DNA of 64,000 bases from Burkholderia mayonis (GCF_001523745.2 NZ_CP013387.1:1178001-1242000), one strand, 5' to 3'. Counted from the stretch's first letter, positions 17,129 to 27,212 are shown. Notes: generated from the sequence alone by a model not told the origin. Numbers and translations: made by a program.

Positions 17129-18045
17129 GATTGCTCTCCTCCCTGGTTGCCTGCGTTGTTGTACGTTGCGTGCACGGGCGCCGGCGTCGCGCGGCGGCGC
17201 GCGCGGGCGCTCTGCAGCTTCGTCGCGAGCACGACGAGCGACTGATACGCGGCGGGCAGCGTGCGCGCGAGCCAGTCGGCGCCGCGCGCGTCGCGGCCGA
17301 TCAGCACGCGGCGCTTGTTCTTGCGCACGCCCAGCAGGATCACGCGCGCCGCTTCGTCGGCCGTCGTGATGAAGAACTTCTCGAAGTCCGCCTTGCCCTG
17401 CTGCTCGCTCTCGACCATGAAGCCGACCATGTTCTGCGCGAGCCGCGCCGATTGCGCGATGTTCGTGCGGATGCCGCCCGGATGCACGCAGGTCGCCGAC
17501 ACGCCGCACTTCATCAGGTCGAGTTCCTGGCGCAGCGACTCGGTGAAGCCGCGCACCGCGTACTTCGTCGCGTTGTAGCCGCTCATGCCCGGCTGCGCGA
17601 AGATCCCGAAGATGCTCGACGTGTTGACGATGTGGCCTTCGCCGGATGCCTTCAGGTATGGCAGGAACGCTTTCGTCCCGTGGACGACGCCCCAGAAGTT
17701 GATGTTCACGATCCACTCGAGATCGCTGTATTCCATCCCGTCGATCGTGCTCGACAGCGCGACGCCTGCGTTGTTGAAGACGAGGTTCACGCGGCCGTGC
17801 GCAGCGGCTGTTTCGTCGGCCCAGGCGTGCATCGCGGCGCGGTCGCCGACGTCGAGCACGCAGGTCGTTACGCGCACCGACGGCGCGAGCGCGCGGACGA
17901 TCCGCTCGGTCTCGGCGAGGCCGACCGCGTTCTTGTCGGCGAGCGCGACGTGGCAATGCTGTTGCGCGAGCTGCACCGCGAGCGAGCGGCCCATGCCCGA
18001 GCCGGCGCCCGTGATTGCAGCGACTTTGTTGGAAAAGGATTTCAT
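17125..18045 (-). CDS. Short-chain dehydrogenase/reductase
   Basis: 306 residues. The NAD(P)-binding TGAGSGMG, NNAG, the catalytic Ser (NTSSIFG) and YNATK show a classical SDR, with a C-terminal extension of about 50 residues that is Arg/Ala-rich. It oxidises or reduces an alcohol/ketone, presumably supplying the ketone for the Baeyer-Villiger enzyme encoded immediately upstream. ATG 18045 is 27 bp past the monooxygenase stop, and the 3' end overlaps the next gene by 4 bp, so this is a true operon. Confidence 0.92.
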   Translation of the reverse strand: MKSFSNKVAAITGAGSGMGRSLAVQLAQQHCHVALADKNAVGLAETERIVRALAPSVRVTTCVLDVGDRAAMHAWADETAAAHGRVNLVFNNAGVALSSTIDGMEYSDLEWIVNINFWGVVHGTKAFLPYLKASGEGHIVNTSSIFGIFAQPGMSGYNATKYAVRGFTESLRQELDLMKCGVSATCVHPGGIRTNIAQSARLAQNMVGFMVESEQQGKADFEKFFITTADEAARVILLGVRKNKRRVLIGRDARGADWLARTLPAAYQSLVVLATKLQSARARRRATPAPVHATYNNAGNQGGEQS

Positions 18046-18071
18046 GTCGTAGGCTCGTGTGGTGTCTGGGC

Positions 18072-19661
18072 TCAGGCGGTCGTCTCGGCGGAGGTCGTCG
18101 CGACGACGGCGTTCGGCAGCGCCGGCGCCGGCTGCGCGTTTTGACGCGGGTTCGCGTAGTACGCGTGGTAGTCCGCCATCGAGAAGAACGCGGTTTCCTG
18201 CCGGAAGCGCCACGTGAAAGTCGGCCACAGCGTCGTGTTCTTGCCGTTGCGCGGATCGAGATACCAGCTGTTGCAGCCGCCCGTCGACCAGACTGCGCTC
18301 TTCAGCTTGTTCTGGATGCGATTGTTGTATTCGAGCTCGACGAGCGGACGGACTTCGATCGCTTCCGCGCGCTCGGTGCGCATCGCCTTCAATGCGCCGA
18401 GCACGTACTCGATCTGCGACTCGATCATGTAGACCATCGAGTTGTGGCCGAGACCCGTGTTCGGTCCCATCAGGATGAACCAGTTCGGATAGCCGGGGAC
18501 GGTCGCGCCGAGATACGCGTGCAGGCCGTCGCGCCATGCGTCGACGACGTCGACGCCGCCGCGCCCGACGATCGTGCCGCGCGGGAACGGGTTGTTGACC
18601 TGGAAGCCCGTGCCGTAGATCAGGCAGTCGACTTCATGGCGCTTGCCGTCCGTCGTGACCACCGCGTTTTTCTCGATCCGCTCGATGCCCGTCGTGACGA
18701 CGTCGACGTTCTTGCGCGTGAGCGCCGGGTAATAGTCGTTCGACATCAAAATCCGCTTGCAGCCGATCGTGTAGTCGGGTGTCACCGCGGCGCGCAGCTC
18801 CGGTTCGGAAATCTGCTTGCCGATGTGGCGCAGCGCGAGCTTCTGCACGAGCTTCATCGTCGACGGATGGATCGCGAAGCCGAGCACGCGCGATTCGAGC
18901 ATCCAGTAGAGACCGCCGCGCAGCAGCTTCTGCGTGAACGGCAGATTGCGGAACAGCCATTGCTCGAAGCCGCTGACCGGGCGGTCCGGCTTCGGCATGA
19001 TCCACGGCGGCGTGCGCTGGAACAGCGCGAGGTTCGCGACGCGCGGCGCAATCTGCGGGACGAACTGGATCGCGCTCGCGCCCGTGCCGATCACGGCAAC
19101 GCGCTTGCCTTCGAGCGGATAATCGTGATTCCAGTCCTGCGAGTGAAACGTCTCGCCCTTGAACGTCTCGATGCCGGGGATGTTCGGATACGCGGCGCGC
19201 GACAGCCCGCCCATGCCGGATACGAGCACGCGCGCGGACACGCGCTTGCCGTTCGCGAACGTCAGGTGCCAGCGATGCGCGGTCTCATCGTAGGTCGCGT
19301 TGGCGAGCTCGTGGTTGAAGCGCAGATGCGAGCCGACGTTGAAGCGCTGCACGCAGTCTTCCAAGTACGCGCGGATTTCCGGCTGCGGCGCGAACATGCG
19401 CGTCCAGCGCGGATTCGGCGCGAACGAGAACGAATAGACATGCGACTGGACGTCGCACGCGCAACCGGGGTAGTGGTTGTCGCGCCAGGTGCCGCCGACC
19501 GAACTGGCTTTCTCGAACACCGCGAAATCCTGGTTGCCGGTTTGCCGGAGGCGAATCGCCATGCCGAGCCCGGAAAAACCGGTGCCGATGATGGCGATAT
19601 CGATGGTTTCTTCGTGGTTTGTATTGTCGAGCGGATCGAAAGACATATTGCGCGCGTTCAT
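18072..19661 (-). CDS. Flavin-containing Baeyer-Villiger-type monooxygenase
   Basis: 529 residues. It has an FAD-binding GTGFSGLG near the N-terminus, a second dinucleotide motif GTGASA, and the Baeyer-Villiger fingerprint FKGETFHSQDW (FxGxxxHxxxW). Such enzymes use NADPH and O2 to insert oxygen next to a ketone. The frame is open to a GTG at 19685, but ATG 19661 has GGAGA 8 bases upstream and is preferred. It is first in an operon with SDR, PF10118 and alpha/beta-hydrolase genes, an arrangement reminiscent of the mycobacterial mymA group. An inverted repeat 33 bp before the start is a good operator candidate. Confidence 0.92.
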   Translation of the reverse strand: MNARNMSFDPLDNTNHEETIDIAIIGTGFSGLGMAIRLRQTGNQDFAVFEKASSVGGTWRDNHYPGCACDVQSHVYSFSFAPNPRWTRMFAPQPEIRAYLEDCVQRFNVGSHLRFNHELANATYDETAHRWHLTFANGKRVSARVLVSGMGGLSRAAYPNIPGIETFKGETFHSQDWNHDYPLEGKRVAVIGTGASAIQFVPQIAPRVANLALFQRTPPWIMPKPDRPVSGFEQWLFRNLPFTQKLLRGGLYWMLESRVLGFAIHPSTMKLVQKLALRHIGKQISEPELRAAVTPDYTIGCKRILMSNDYYPALTRKNVDVVTTGIERIEKNAVVTTDGKRHEVDCLIYGTGFQVNNPFPRGTIVGRGGVDVVDAWRDGLHAYLGATVPGYPNWFILMGPNTGLGHNSMVYMIESQIEYVLGALKAMRTERAEAIEVRPLVELEYNNRIQNKLKSAVWSTGGCNSWYLDPRNGKNTTLWPTFTWRFRQETAFFSMADYHAYYANPRQNAQPAPALPNAVVATTSAETTA

Positions 19662-19693
19662 CCAAGCGTCTCCATTTGGGCTCACTTTTTACT

Positions 19694-19713
19694 GTTACAT
19701 TGATTGATGTAAC
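19694..19713. promoter_or_regulatory. Inverted repeat, probable operator of the monooxygenase operon
   Basis: GTTACATtgattgATGTAAC has two perfect 7-bp arms around a 6-bp centre, 33 bp before the preferred ATG. This is the size and symmetry of a TetR- or MerR-type operator. No regulator gene is adjacent. Confidence 0.6.
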
Positions 19714-19899
19714 CATAGATCGTGAGAGCCGAAACCGCAAGCCGGGTAGACACAGCCCTCTAAGCGCGGGATTCAACGGATGCCGACGCCCGCCGGATGC
19801 GCTTGCGCGGGAGAAAGCGCGGTGGGGCGGAAAATCGTCATGCTGCGTCGCAAAATAGCGTGTAATCTCCACAGATTAAGGATTGCGACGCGGATTCGA

Positions 19900-20577
19900 T
19901 TAATTTGATTTGCGGCGCAGCACGCCGAATGCAATCGTCAATTGCGCGACGGCATAAAAACCCCAGATGAGATAATCGACGCCGGAAAACGCGCCGAGAA
20001 AACGATTGATGCCGATCAGCGCGTCGGAGGCGACGAACACGAGTGCGCCGATCGCGACCTGCGGGCCGGGCGTGCGGGCGCACAGCGCGAGGCTTGCCAT
20101 CGCGACGAGCACGGCGATGTAGACGGCGACCGACGCGGCGAGCGCGGCGAGATGGGGAAAGAACGCGGCGTAGAGCGCGGGTGCGGCGATCCACAGAGCG
20201 ACGAGCGCGGCGGCGCGCAGTCCGCTCGGCGCGGCGCGCCACGGCGCGAACAGCGCGCAGTACGCGAGATGCGCGAGCAGGAACGCGCCGAGGCCGGCGA
20301 TGAACGACGGCGGCCATTCGGAAAGCGAGAGCAGCACGTCGCCGAGCATGGACCCGGCGAATGCGATGCCAAGCCATGCGCGCTCGCGCGCGAGCGGATG
20401 CTGCAGCGCTGCGAGGAACAGTAGCGCGCCGAGCGCGGCTTTCGCGGCGGGCTGGCCGGAATAGGGCGCGTGGCCGAGCGACAGCCCGTACAGCAGCGCG
20501 GCAAGCGCGGCGGCGAGCCAGAGGCCGCGCGTGCGCGGGGGCAGGTTGGGCAACACGATCGGGCGGTCTCCTCGCAC
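19900..20577 (-). CDS. YhhN-family membrane protein (lysoplasmalogenase-like)
   Basis: 225 residues with about eight hydrophobic helices. The family signatures GDVLLSL (helix 3 region) and SDALIGINRF (near the C-terminus) are present; in characterised members such acidic residues form the active site that cleaves the vinyl-ether bond of lysoplasmalogens. Being an inner-membrane protein of normal length for the family, it looks intact. It stands alone between the monooxygenase operon and the binding-protein gene; its substrate in a bacterium without plasmalogens is uncertain. Confidence 0.85.
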   Translation of the reverse strand: MRGDRPIVLPNLPPRTRGLWLAAALAALLYGLSLGHAPYSGQPAAKAALGALLFLAALQHPLARERAWLGIAFAGSMLGDVLLSLSEWPPSFIAGLGAFLLAHLAYCALFAPWRAAPSGLRAAALVALWIAAPALYAAFFPHLAALAASVAVYIAVLVAMASLALCARTPGPQVAIGALVFVASDALIGINRFLGAFSGVDYLIWGFYAVAQLTIAFGVLRRKSN

Positions 20578-20723
20578 TCAGCTCGTTATCGGTCGCGCGG
20601 GCGGCGTCGCGGGCGACGCACGACGTCCGCGCGGCCGTCCATTATCAGCAAGAAGACGTTATCGGGGACGGACGAATCCTTCTAACCGGATCGACTTGTC
20701 CGGCTGCGGGCGAGGCGCCGTGC

Positions 20724-21713
20724 CTATTTCGCCGCGAGCGCGGCGGCGGCGTTCCGGTCGGTCCAGACGTTGTCGCCGACGGTCAGCTTCTGCGGGATCA
20801 GCTTCGCTGCGTGAAACGCGTCGGCGACGCCCTGTTGCGACGCGACGATCTTTCCGTCGAGCGGCGCCGCGCCGTACGGCACGCGTTTCACCCAGGTCTC
20901 GACGAGCGCCTGATCGAGGCCGATTTTCGGCGCGATCAGCGCGGCGGTTTCGGCGGGATGCGCGTTGACCCACTGGCCGGTCTCGCGCAACTGCTGCAGC
21001 ACCGCGCCGACGATGTCCGGATGCCGGGTCGCGAAGTCGCGCGTCGCTTCGTAGAAGTTGTAGGCGGAAGGCAGGCCCGTGTAGTCGGCGAGCGTGCGCG
21101 CCTTCAGCGCCTGCTGCGCGGCCGCATAGTACGGGTCCCAGACGACCCACGCGTCGACGTCGCCGCTCTCGAACGCGGCGCGCGCGTCGGCGGGCGGCAG
21201 ATAGATCGGGCGAATCTCGTCGTAGCGCACGCCGGCCTTCTGCAGCGCCTTCAGCAACAGGTAGTTTGCGCTCGATCCCTTTTGCAGCGCGACTTTCCGG
21301 CCTCTAAGGTCGGCGACGGTCTTGAGCGGCGAATCGGCCTTCACGATGATCGCCTCGTTGTGCGGCGACGGCGGCTCCGCGCCGACGTAGACGAAGCGCA
21401 CGCCACTCGCCTGCGCGAACACGGCGGGCGGAGCGCCCGTGTAGCCGATGTCGATGCTGTCCGCGTTCAGCGCTTCGAGCAGTTGCGGGCCGGCCGGGAA
21501 CTCGAACCACTTGACCGCGTAGCCGAGCGGCTTCACCCGCGCCTCGAGCGAGCCTTGCGCCTTGACGACAGCGAGCAGTCCCGCTTTCTGATAGCCGACG
21601 CGCAGCACCTTGCCGCCCGCGTCGTCCTGCGCGAAGGCGGCGACGGCGACCAGCGACGCGAGCGCGGCGGCTACGGTTCGGGGAATCCAGCGGGCAGGGC
21701 GAATCATCGGCAA
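20724..21713 (-). CDS. Periplasmic aliphatic-sulfonate-type substrate-binding protein
   Basis: 329 residues. A Sec signal peptide (RTVAAALASLVAVAAFAQD) precedes an SsuA-like fold: LRVGYQKAGLLAVVKAQG, the GPQLLEALNADSIDIGYTGAPP hinge segment (shortened here) and VVWDPYYAAAQ. It should bind an alkanesulfonate, taurine or sulfate ester for ABC import. The permease and ATPase genes are not adjacent, so it is either an orphan binding protein or serves a transporter elsewhere. ATG at 21713 or 21707 are both possible. Confidence 0.9.
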   Translation of the reverse strand: MPMIRPARWIPRTVAAALASLVAVAAFAQDDAGGKVLRVGYQKAGLLAVVKAQGSLEARVKPLGYAVKWFEFPAGPQLLEALNADSIDIGYTGAPPAVFAQASGVRFVYVGAEPPSPHNEAIIVKADSPLKTVADLRGRKVALQKGSSANYLLLKALQKAGVRYDEIRPIYLPPADARAAFESGDVDAWVVWDPYYAAAQQALKARTLADYTGLPSAYNFYEATRDFATRHPDIVGAVLQQLRETGQWVNAHPAETAALIAPKIGLDQALVETWVKRVPYGAAPLDGKIVASQQGVADAFHAAKLIPQKLTVGDNVWTDRNAAAALAAK

Positions 21714-21830
21714 TCTCCACGACGTTGAACGAAACGGGTGGCGCGCACGCCGCTCGGGTCGGGAAATCGTCGCACGGGCAGTCGCCGGTGCGAACCAAGC
21801 ATTGCCGATATCAATATGACGCGCGCGCGT

Positions 21831-22688
21831 CTAACGTTTTTTCGGAGCGTCCTTCGCCGCGGTTCGTTCGAACCCGGACTCTCCGTCGCGCGCCGCCTGG
21901 GAACTCAGCTTCTTGTCGAGGATCGTCGCGACGCGGCCGCCCAAATAGGCGCTCGACGCCGCTTCGAGCGCCCGGTTCATCTCGCCTTCGACGAACACCG
22001 ACGAGAGCGGACGCAGCCGCCAGATCGCGTCGACGAGCGCCGGCACGTCGGTCGGCGGCGGCAGCGAGCCTTCGTCGTAGCGATCGAGGCGGCGCACGAC
22101 GAGCTCGACGAGCACGCGCGCGATCGCATCGAAATACGGCCGCGTGATGCTGATCGCGTCGAGCAGTTCGCGCGCCGGGATGCCCTCGCGTACCATCGCG
22201 GCCGCGGCTTCGAGGAGCGCCGGACTTTTCGCGACGAACGACATGCCGCGCCGCTCGAGCAGGCCGAGCTCGGCGACGCGCCCGAGCGATGCGGGCGTCT
22301 GCGGGCCGAACATCTGGATCAGCTGCGCGAGCGAGAAGGATTGCGGGCGCTCGTTGGACCAGCGGCCGCCGATCGCGTTTTCGAGCCCGAGGATCGAGCG
22401 CAGGTCGTGGCCGTCGTCGATCGCCTTGATCAGGTCTTGGATGTTCGACAGCGTGTAGCCGCGCGCGAGCAGATGATTGATGACCTTCAGGCGAGCGACG
22501 TGCGTGTCGTCATAGATGCCGACGCGGCCGCGTTTGCGCGGCGGTGCGAGCAGGCCGCGATCCTGATACGCGCGTACGTTGCGCACCGTCGTATCCGACA
22601 CGCGCGCGAGCTCGTCGACCGTGTATTCGTTCAACGTCGACGCGTCCGGGGCAGCGTCGGCGGGAGTGGTTGGGTTCGATTTCGGCAT
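21831..22688 (-). CDS. MerR-family transcriptional regulator
   Basis: 285 residues. An N-terminal MerR wHTH (YTVDELARVSDTTVRNVRAY, DRGLLAPP) is followed by a long C-terminal effector part of about 200 residues with no metal-binding cysteines. It is thus a MerR member for an organic signal rather than a metal. Its neighbours, a sulfonate-binding protein and an acetyltransferase, read in the same direction but are separated by 117 and 27 bp, so the targets are not obvious. Confidence 0.88.
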   Translation of the reverse strand: MPKSNPTTPADAAPDASTLNEYTVDELARVSDTTVRNVRAYQDRGLLAPPRKRGRVGIYDDTHVARLKVINHLLARGYTLSNIQDLIKAIDDGHDLRSILGLENAIGGRWSNERPQSFSLAQLIQMFGPQTPASLGRVAELGLLERRGMSFVAKSPALLEAAAAMVREGIPARELLDAISITRPYFDAIARVLVELVVRRLDRYDEGSLPPPTDVPALVDAIWRLRPLSSVFVEGEMNRALEAASSAYLGGRVATILDKKLSSQAARDGESGFERTAAKDAPKKR

Positions 22689-22715
22689 GCAACGATTTTA
22701 GCGCGACCGAGCGCT

Positions 22716-23285
22716 TCAGTGCGAGGCGTCGGCGTCGGAGGGCGGTTTTTGTGCGCCGTCTCCGAGCACACGCTGCATCAGCGCGGTGTCGATCCAGCGG
22801 CCGTGCTTGAAGCCCACGCCGCGCAGCGTGCCGACCGGCTCGAAGCCGAGCGCGCGATGCAGCGACGTCGAGCCGCCGCTGCCGCCGTCTGCGACGACCG
22901 CGATCATCTGCCGCCATGGCCCCGCTTCGCAACGCTCGATCAGCGCGGCGAGCAGCACGCGGCCGATGCCGCGGCCGCGGTGTGCGTCGTTCACGTAGAT
23001 CGAATCTTCGATCGCGTAGCGATAGGCGCTGCGCGGCCGATACGGCGTCGCGTACGCGTAGCCCGCGACGACGCCGTCCAATTCGGCGACGAGATACGGC
23101 AGGCCGTGCCGCAGCACCGCTTCGCGTCGCGTGCGCAGATCGTCGACGGAAGGCGGCGTCTCCTCAAACGACGCGACGCCCGTCACCACGTGATGCGCGT
23201 AGATCGCCCGGATTGCTTCGAGGTCGTGCTCGGCGGCGTCGCGGATGATGGCGGTGGAAAGGGTGGGCGCGTCGGAGGCTTTCAT
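22716..23285 (-). CDS. GNAT N-acetyltransferase (phosphinothricin/methionine-sulfone acetyltransferase type)
   Basis: 189 residues. It begins TAIIRDAAEHDLEAIRAIY and shows the PAT/MddA layout: SFEETPP, the YRPRSAYRYAIEDSIYV segment, the acetyl-CoA loop AHRGRGIGRVLL, and SLHRALGFEPVGTLRGVGFKHGRW (split over the usual motif B). Such enzymes acetylate phosphinothricin, methionine sulfoximine or related amino acids. ATG 23285 is chosen because homology begins there; longer in-frame starts exist. The 313 bp upstream to 23599 contain no supported gene. Confidence 0.88.
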   Translation of the reverse strand: MKASDAPTLSTAIIRDAAEHDLEAIRAIYAHHVVTGVASFEETPPSVDDLRTRREAVLRHGLPYLVAELDGVVAGYAYATPYRPRSAYRYAIEDSIYVNDAHRGRGIGRVLLAALIERCEAGPWRQMIAVVADGGSGGSTSLHRALGFEPVGTLRGVGFKHGRWIDTALMQRVLGDGAQKPPSDADASH

Positions 23286-23598
23286 CGCAAAACGGGGCGG
23301 GAGTGATGGAATCGATACTATGCGCGCCTTCAAAAATGTCCGCAAAGCGAGGGACGCGATCGCGCGCAGCCGGAATTTCCGGAGATTGCGCGCGCAATGG
23401 GCGGTCATTCATGTTTCGATTTTCCAGCGGCGGCGAAGACGACTCGATTCGATCGATGGTGCCTTGCGATTTCGCTTAACGCCGTCGACTGCCTTATAAT
23501 CCGCGGCCGTTCCGAGACGCGCGGCGTGCAGCGGGAAACCGGCGTTGTCGTTCGACACGAGCGCGCCACGAAAAAATGCCCGCGATGATTTGAACGAA

Positions 23599-23766
23599 AT
23601 GAATAAACAAAACAGCAAACCGGCCGAACTTCAAAAGAAGAACGATGCGCGTCGCAAGCCCGGCGCGCGGGCCGCGCTCCTCGACAACGACAACATCGTA
23701 TACGCGCTGCATGTCGGCCACGAGCTGAAGTTATTCCCGCAGCCGTGCAAGCGGGACGCGAAGTGA
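23599..23766 (+). CDS. Small basic hypothetical protein (55 aa)
   Basis: A 55-residue protein starting MNKQNSKPAELQKKND and containing LLDNDNIVYALHVGHELKLF. It is Lys/Arg-rich at the N-terminus and has a short hydrophobic middle, without a signal peptide. The frame is open upstream to 23545, but ATG 23599 gives a compact product. I do not recognise the family; lack of a strong ribosome-binding site leaves doubt. Confidence 0.5.
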   Translation: MNKQNSKPAELQKKNDARRKPGARAALLDNDNIVYALHVGHELKLFPQPCKRDAK

Positions 23767-23800
23767 TCGACCGGGCCGCCGCGCGCGCAGGCGGCTCGAG

Positions 23801-25315
23801 TCACGCTTTTTTCCTGAACGGCACGTCTTCGACGAACCACGCGAGCGCGAATGCGATCGCAATCACCGCCGCTGCACACAGATAGACCGTGTGCAGCGAG
23901 CTCGCGAACGCGTGCAGATACGCGCCGCGCACCGTGTCGGGCAACTGGCGGACGGCCGAGGGGCCGAGCGACGGCGGCAGCTCCGCGTCGGGCGGCAGCG
24001 CGGCCGCGAGTCGCGCGTGCAGCCCGTTCGAGAACAGCGCGCCGAACGCGGCGACGCCGAGCGAGCCGCCGATCGAGCGAAACAGCGTCGCGCCGGACGT
24101 CGCGACACCCAGATGCCGGAACTCGACCGTGTTCTGCACCGCGAGCACGATGACGGGCATCACCATGCCGAGTCCGCCGCCCAGCAGCGCCATGTACAGG
24201 TACATCGCGCGCAGCGGCGTGTCGAGCGACAGCGTCGCGAGGAGCAGCATCGCCGCGCCGGCGACGAACGTGCCCGCGATCGGAAAGAGGCGATACTTGC
24301 CGAGCTTCGTGATGAGCCGCCCGCTCGCGATCGACGTCGCGAGTATCCCGCCCATCAGCGGCAGTAGCTGCATGCCGGCCTTCGACGGCGTCGAGCCCTT
24401 GACGACCTGCAGATAGAGCGGCAGGAACGTGACCGAACCGAACAGCGACAGACCGACGACGAAGCCGATCAGGCTGCACAGCACGAAGGTCCGGTGGCGG
24501 AACAGCGCGAGCGGCATGATCGGCTCGGCGGCGAGGCGTTCCTCGTAGACGAAGCCCGCCGTCGCGACGAGGCCGAGCGCGAGCGTGAGCCATAGCTGCG
24601 GCGACGACCACGGCAGGATCGTGCCGCCCTGGCTCGTGAACAGCACGACGCAGGTGAGTGCGGTCGCGAGGAACGCGGCGCCCGCGTAGTCGATCCGATG
24701 CCGCACGTGCGCGGTGTGCGGCTTGAACGCCGCGCCAATCACCGCGAACGCGAGCGCGCCGAGCGGCAGATTGATGTAGAAGATCCAGCGCCATGACAGG
24801 TGCTGGACGAGAAACCCGCCGAGGAGCGGCCCGATCACCGTCGCGATTCCGTACACGCCGCCGAACATCCCCTGAAAGCGGCCGCGCTCGTCGGGCGGGA
24901 TCAGATCGGCGATCGCCGCCATCGTGACGACCATCAGCCCGCCGCCGCCGAGCCCCTGCAGCGCGCGCAAAACGATCAGTTGCGTCATGTCCTGCGCGAG
25001 CCCGCACAGCGCCGAGCCGACGACGAACAGCACGATCGCCGCCTGCAGCACGATCTTGCGCCCGTACAGATCGCCGAGCTTGCCGTACAGCGGCAGCACG
25101 ACGGTCGACGACAACAGGTACGCGGTGACGACCCAGGACAGCTGCTCGAGGCCGCCGAGCTCGCCGACGATCGTCGGCAGCGCGGTCGACACGATCGTCT
25201 GATCGAGCGCCGACAGCAGCAGCACGAGCAGCAGCGCGGCAATCGTGAGCCGCACGGACGCGCCCGGGCGGCCGGCGTCGGCTGGGGCGGGCAGCGCGGA
25301 GGATTCGGTAGGCAT
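23801..25315 (-). CDS. MFS multidrug exporter, DHA2 (14-helix) family
   Basis: 504 residues with 14 predicted membrane helices. The DHA2 motif C-like and motif A features are visible: LDQTIVSTALPTIVGEL in helix 1 (the TALP motif) and GKLGDLYGRK in the first loop. Such proteins export drugs, dyes or metabolites by proton antiport. ATG 25315 is preferred. No membrane-fusion protein or regulator gene is next to it, so it may act alone in the inner membrane. Confidence 0.93.
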   Translation of the reverse strand: MPTESSALPAPADAGRPGASVRLTIAALLLVLLLSALDQTIVSTALPTIVGELGGLEQLSWVVTAYLLSSTVVLPLYGKLGDLYGRKIVLQAAIVLFVVGSALCGLAQDMTQLIVLRALQGLGGGGLMVVTMAAIADLIPPDERGRFQGMFGGVYGIATVIGPLLGGFLVQHLSWRWIFYINLPLGALAFAVIGAAFKPHTAHVRHRIDYAGAAFLATALTCVVLFTSQGGTILPWSSPQLWLTLALGLVATAGFVYEERLAAEPIMPLALFRHRTFVLCSLIGFVVGLSLFGSVTFLPLYLQVVKGSTPSKAGMQLLPLMGGILATSIASGRLITKLGKYRLFPIAGTFVAGAAMLLLATLSLDTPLRAMYLYMALLGGGLGMVMPVIVLAVQNTVEFRHLGVATSGATLFRSIGGSLGVAAFGALFSNGLHARLAAALPPDAELPPSLGPSAVRQLPDTVRGAYLHAFASSLHTVYLCAAAVIAIAFALAWFVEDVPFRKKA

Positions 25316-25551
25316 AAGGCGTCGTTTCGTCGTTGGGGGCGACACGGAATGTAGGAACAATCGATTGACTAGTCAATATCTGCTTCGTCACAACATATTC
25401 CAGCGGTTACGAACCGTGACGGCGGCCGTCGGGCGGCGCGCCGCGGCAAGTCGCCGCAGCGCTTGATGCGTCTCAAGTTTTCAGGCGCGGGGCCGTAATA
25501 CCGGCGACTGTCCCCCAAACCGACGGCTACCACTTACGGCTTTTCCTGGTC

Positions 25552-27105
25552 ATGAACGCTTTTTTTTCCCGCTTTTCGATTCGCACCCGGATCTTCTCGA
25601 CGCTCGGGCTCGTCGCCGTGCTGCTGACGATCACGGGCGTGATCGGCTTCTTCAGCATGCAGAACTCGAACGCCGCGCTCGACGACGCGTACACGCGGCA
25701 ACTCGCGGCGAAGACGGCGCTCGCGTCGTCGAGCCTCAACCTCGCGATCACGCGCACGACGCTCGATCGCGTGATCCTGCATCCGGAGGCGCCCGACACC
25801 GCGAATACGATCGCGAAGGCGGAGCAGTACCTGGCCGCGTCGGACCGCGGCTGGCGCGATTATGACGCGCTGCCCCGCAGCGACGACGAGAAGGCGCTCG
25901 CCGGTCAGGCGAACGCCGCGCGCCGCGCGCTCGTCGACGATGCGCTCAAGCCGATGATCGACGCGCTGAAGGCGGGCCGGCACGACGATGCCGATCGTCT
26001 GATGATGACGGTCGCGCCGCCGCTGTCGGTTGCGTGGACGAAGGCGACAACCGCGCTCGACGACGCGCGCGCAGCGTACGGCAAGGCGGCCCACGGCGAC
26101 GCCGAGCAAATGTACGTGTGGCTGCGGCTCGCGCTCGGCGGCGGGATCGTGTTCGGTCTCGCCGCATGCCTCGGCTGCGCGATCGGCCTGCATTTCGCGA
26201 TCTCACAGCCGCTCGTGCGGATCCTCACGCACCTGCGCCGCTTGTCTGACGGCGATCTGACGACCGAACTGCGCTGGACGTCGCACGACGAAATGGCCGA
26301 GCTCGTGACCGGCCTGACGACGATGCAGCGCAGCCTGTCCGACACGGTGCGCAAGGTGACGGACGGCTCCGAGTCGATCGCGACCGCGACGCGCCAGATC
26401 GCGGCCGGCAACACCGACCTGTCGCAGCGCACCGAGGAGCAGGCGGCCGCGCTGCAGCAGACCGCGGCGAGCATGGAGCAACTGACCGCGACGGTGAAGC
26501 AGAACGCGGACAACGCGCGCGAAGCGCAGAACTGCGCCGACACCGCGACCAACATCGCGACGAAGGGCGCGACGGTCGTGGGCGAGGTGGTCGGCACGAT
26601 GGCCGAGATCGATCAGAGCTCGCAGAAGGTGGCCGACATCATCGGCACGATCGAAGGGATCGCGTTCCAGACCAACATCCTCGCGCTCAATGCGGCGGTC
26701 GAGGCGGCGCGCGCGGGCGAACAGGGCCGCGGCTTCGCGGTCGTCGCGGGCGAGGTGCGCACGCTCGCGCAGCGCTCCGCATCGGCGGCGAAGGAGATCA
26801 AGGCGCTGATCGGCGAATCGGTCGAGCGGGTGGCGACGGGCTCACGCCTCGTCGGCTCGGCGGGCGACACGATGCAGGAGATCCAGCGCGCGATCGCGCG
26901 CGTGACGGGCATCATGACCGAGATCTCGGCCGCGTCGAACGAGCAGCGCGACGGCATCGAGCAGGTGAACCGCGCTGTGTCGCAGATGGATCAGGTGTCG
27001 CAGCAGAACGCGGCGCTCGTCGAGCAGGCGGCGGCCGCCGCCGCGTCGCTCGAAGAGCAGGCGGACGGGTTGCGCCGCACGGTCGGCGCATTCCGCGTCG
27101 CCTGA
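25552..27105 (+). CDS. Methyl-accepting chemotaxis protein
   Basis: 517 residues. Transmembrane helix 1 (residues about 12-32), a periplasmic four-helix-bundle sensor to about 185, helix 2 (about 190-212), a HAMP domain ([19 protein letters not shown]) and a cytoplasmic signalling domain with the conserved hairpin tip [20 protein letters not shown] (20 residues). Glutamine/glutamate methylation stretches flank it ([19 protein letters not shown]). The C-terminus lacks a CheR-tethering pentapeptide. It senses a small molecule and controls flagellar rotation via CheA/CheW; the ligand is unknown. Confidence 0.95.
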   Translation: MNAFFSRFSIRTRIFSTLGLVAVLLTITGVIGFFSMQNSNAALDDAYTRQLAAKTALASSSLNLAITRTTLDRVILHPEAPDTANTIAKAEQYLAASDRGWRDYDALPRSDDEKALAGQANAARRALVDDALKPMIDALKAGRHDDADRLMMTVAPPLSVAWTKATTALDDARAAYGKAAHGDAEQMYVWLRLALGGGIVFGLAACLGCAIGLHFAISQPLVRILTHLRRLSDGDLTTELRWTSHDEMAELVTGLTTMQRSLSDTVRKVTDGSESIATATRQIAAGNTDLSQRTEEQAAALQQTAASMEQLTATVKQNADNAREAQNCADTATNIATKGATVVGEVVGTMAEIDQSSQKVADIIGTIEGIAFQTNILALNAAVEAARAGEQGRGFAVVAGEVRTLAQRSASAAKEIKALIGESVERVATGSRLVGSAGDTMQEIQRAIARVTGIMTEISAASNEQRDGIEQVNRAVSQMDQVSQQNAALVEQAAAAAASLEEQADGLRRTVGAFRVA

Positions 27106-27212
27106 CGTTTACGCTGCCCGATTTCCCGATATTTCGGCGCGCGGGACGGTTGATCCGTGCGTGCGTCCGGCCTCGCCTGACGCGATTCGGCGCCATCTTG
27201 CGTTAGCGCCCG

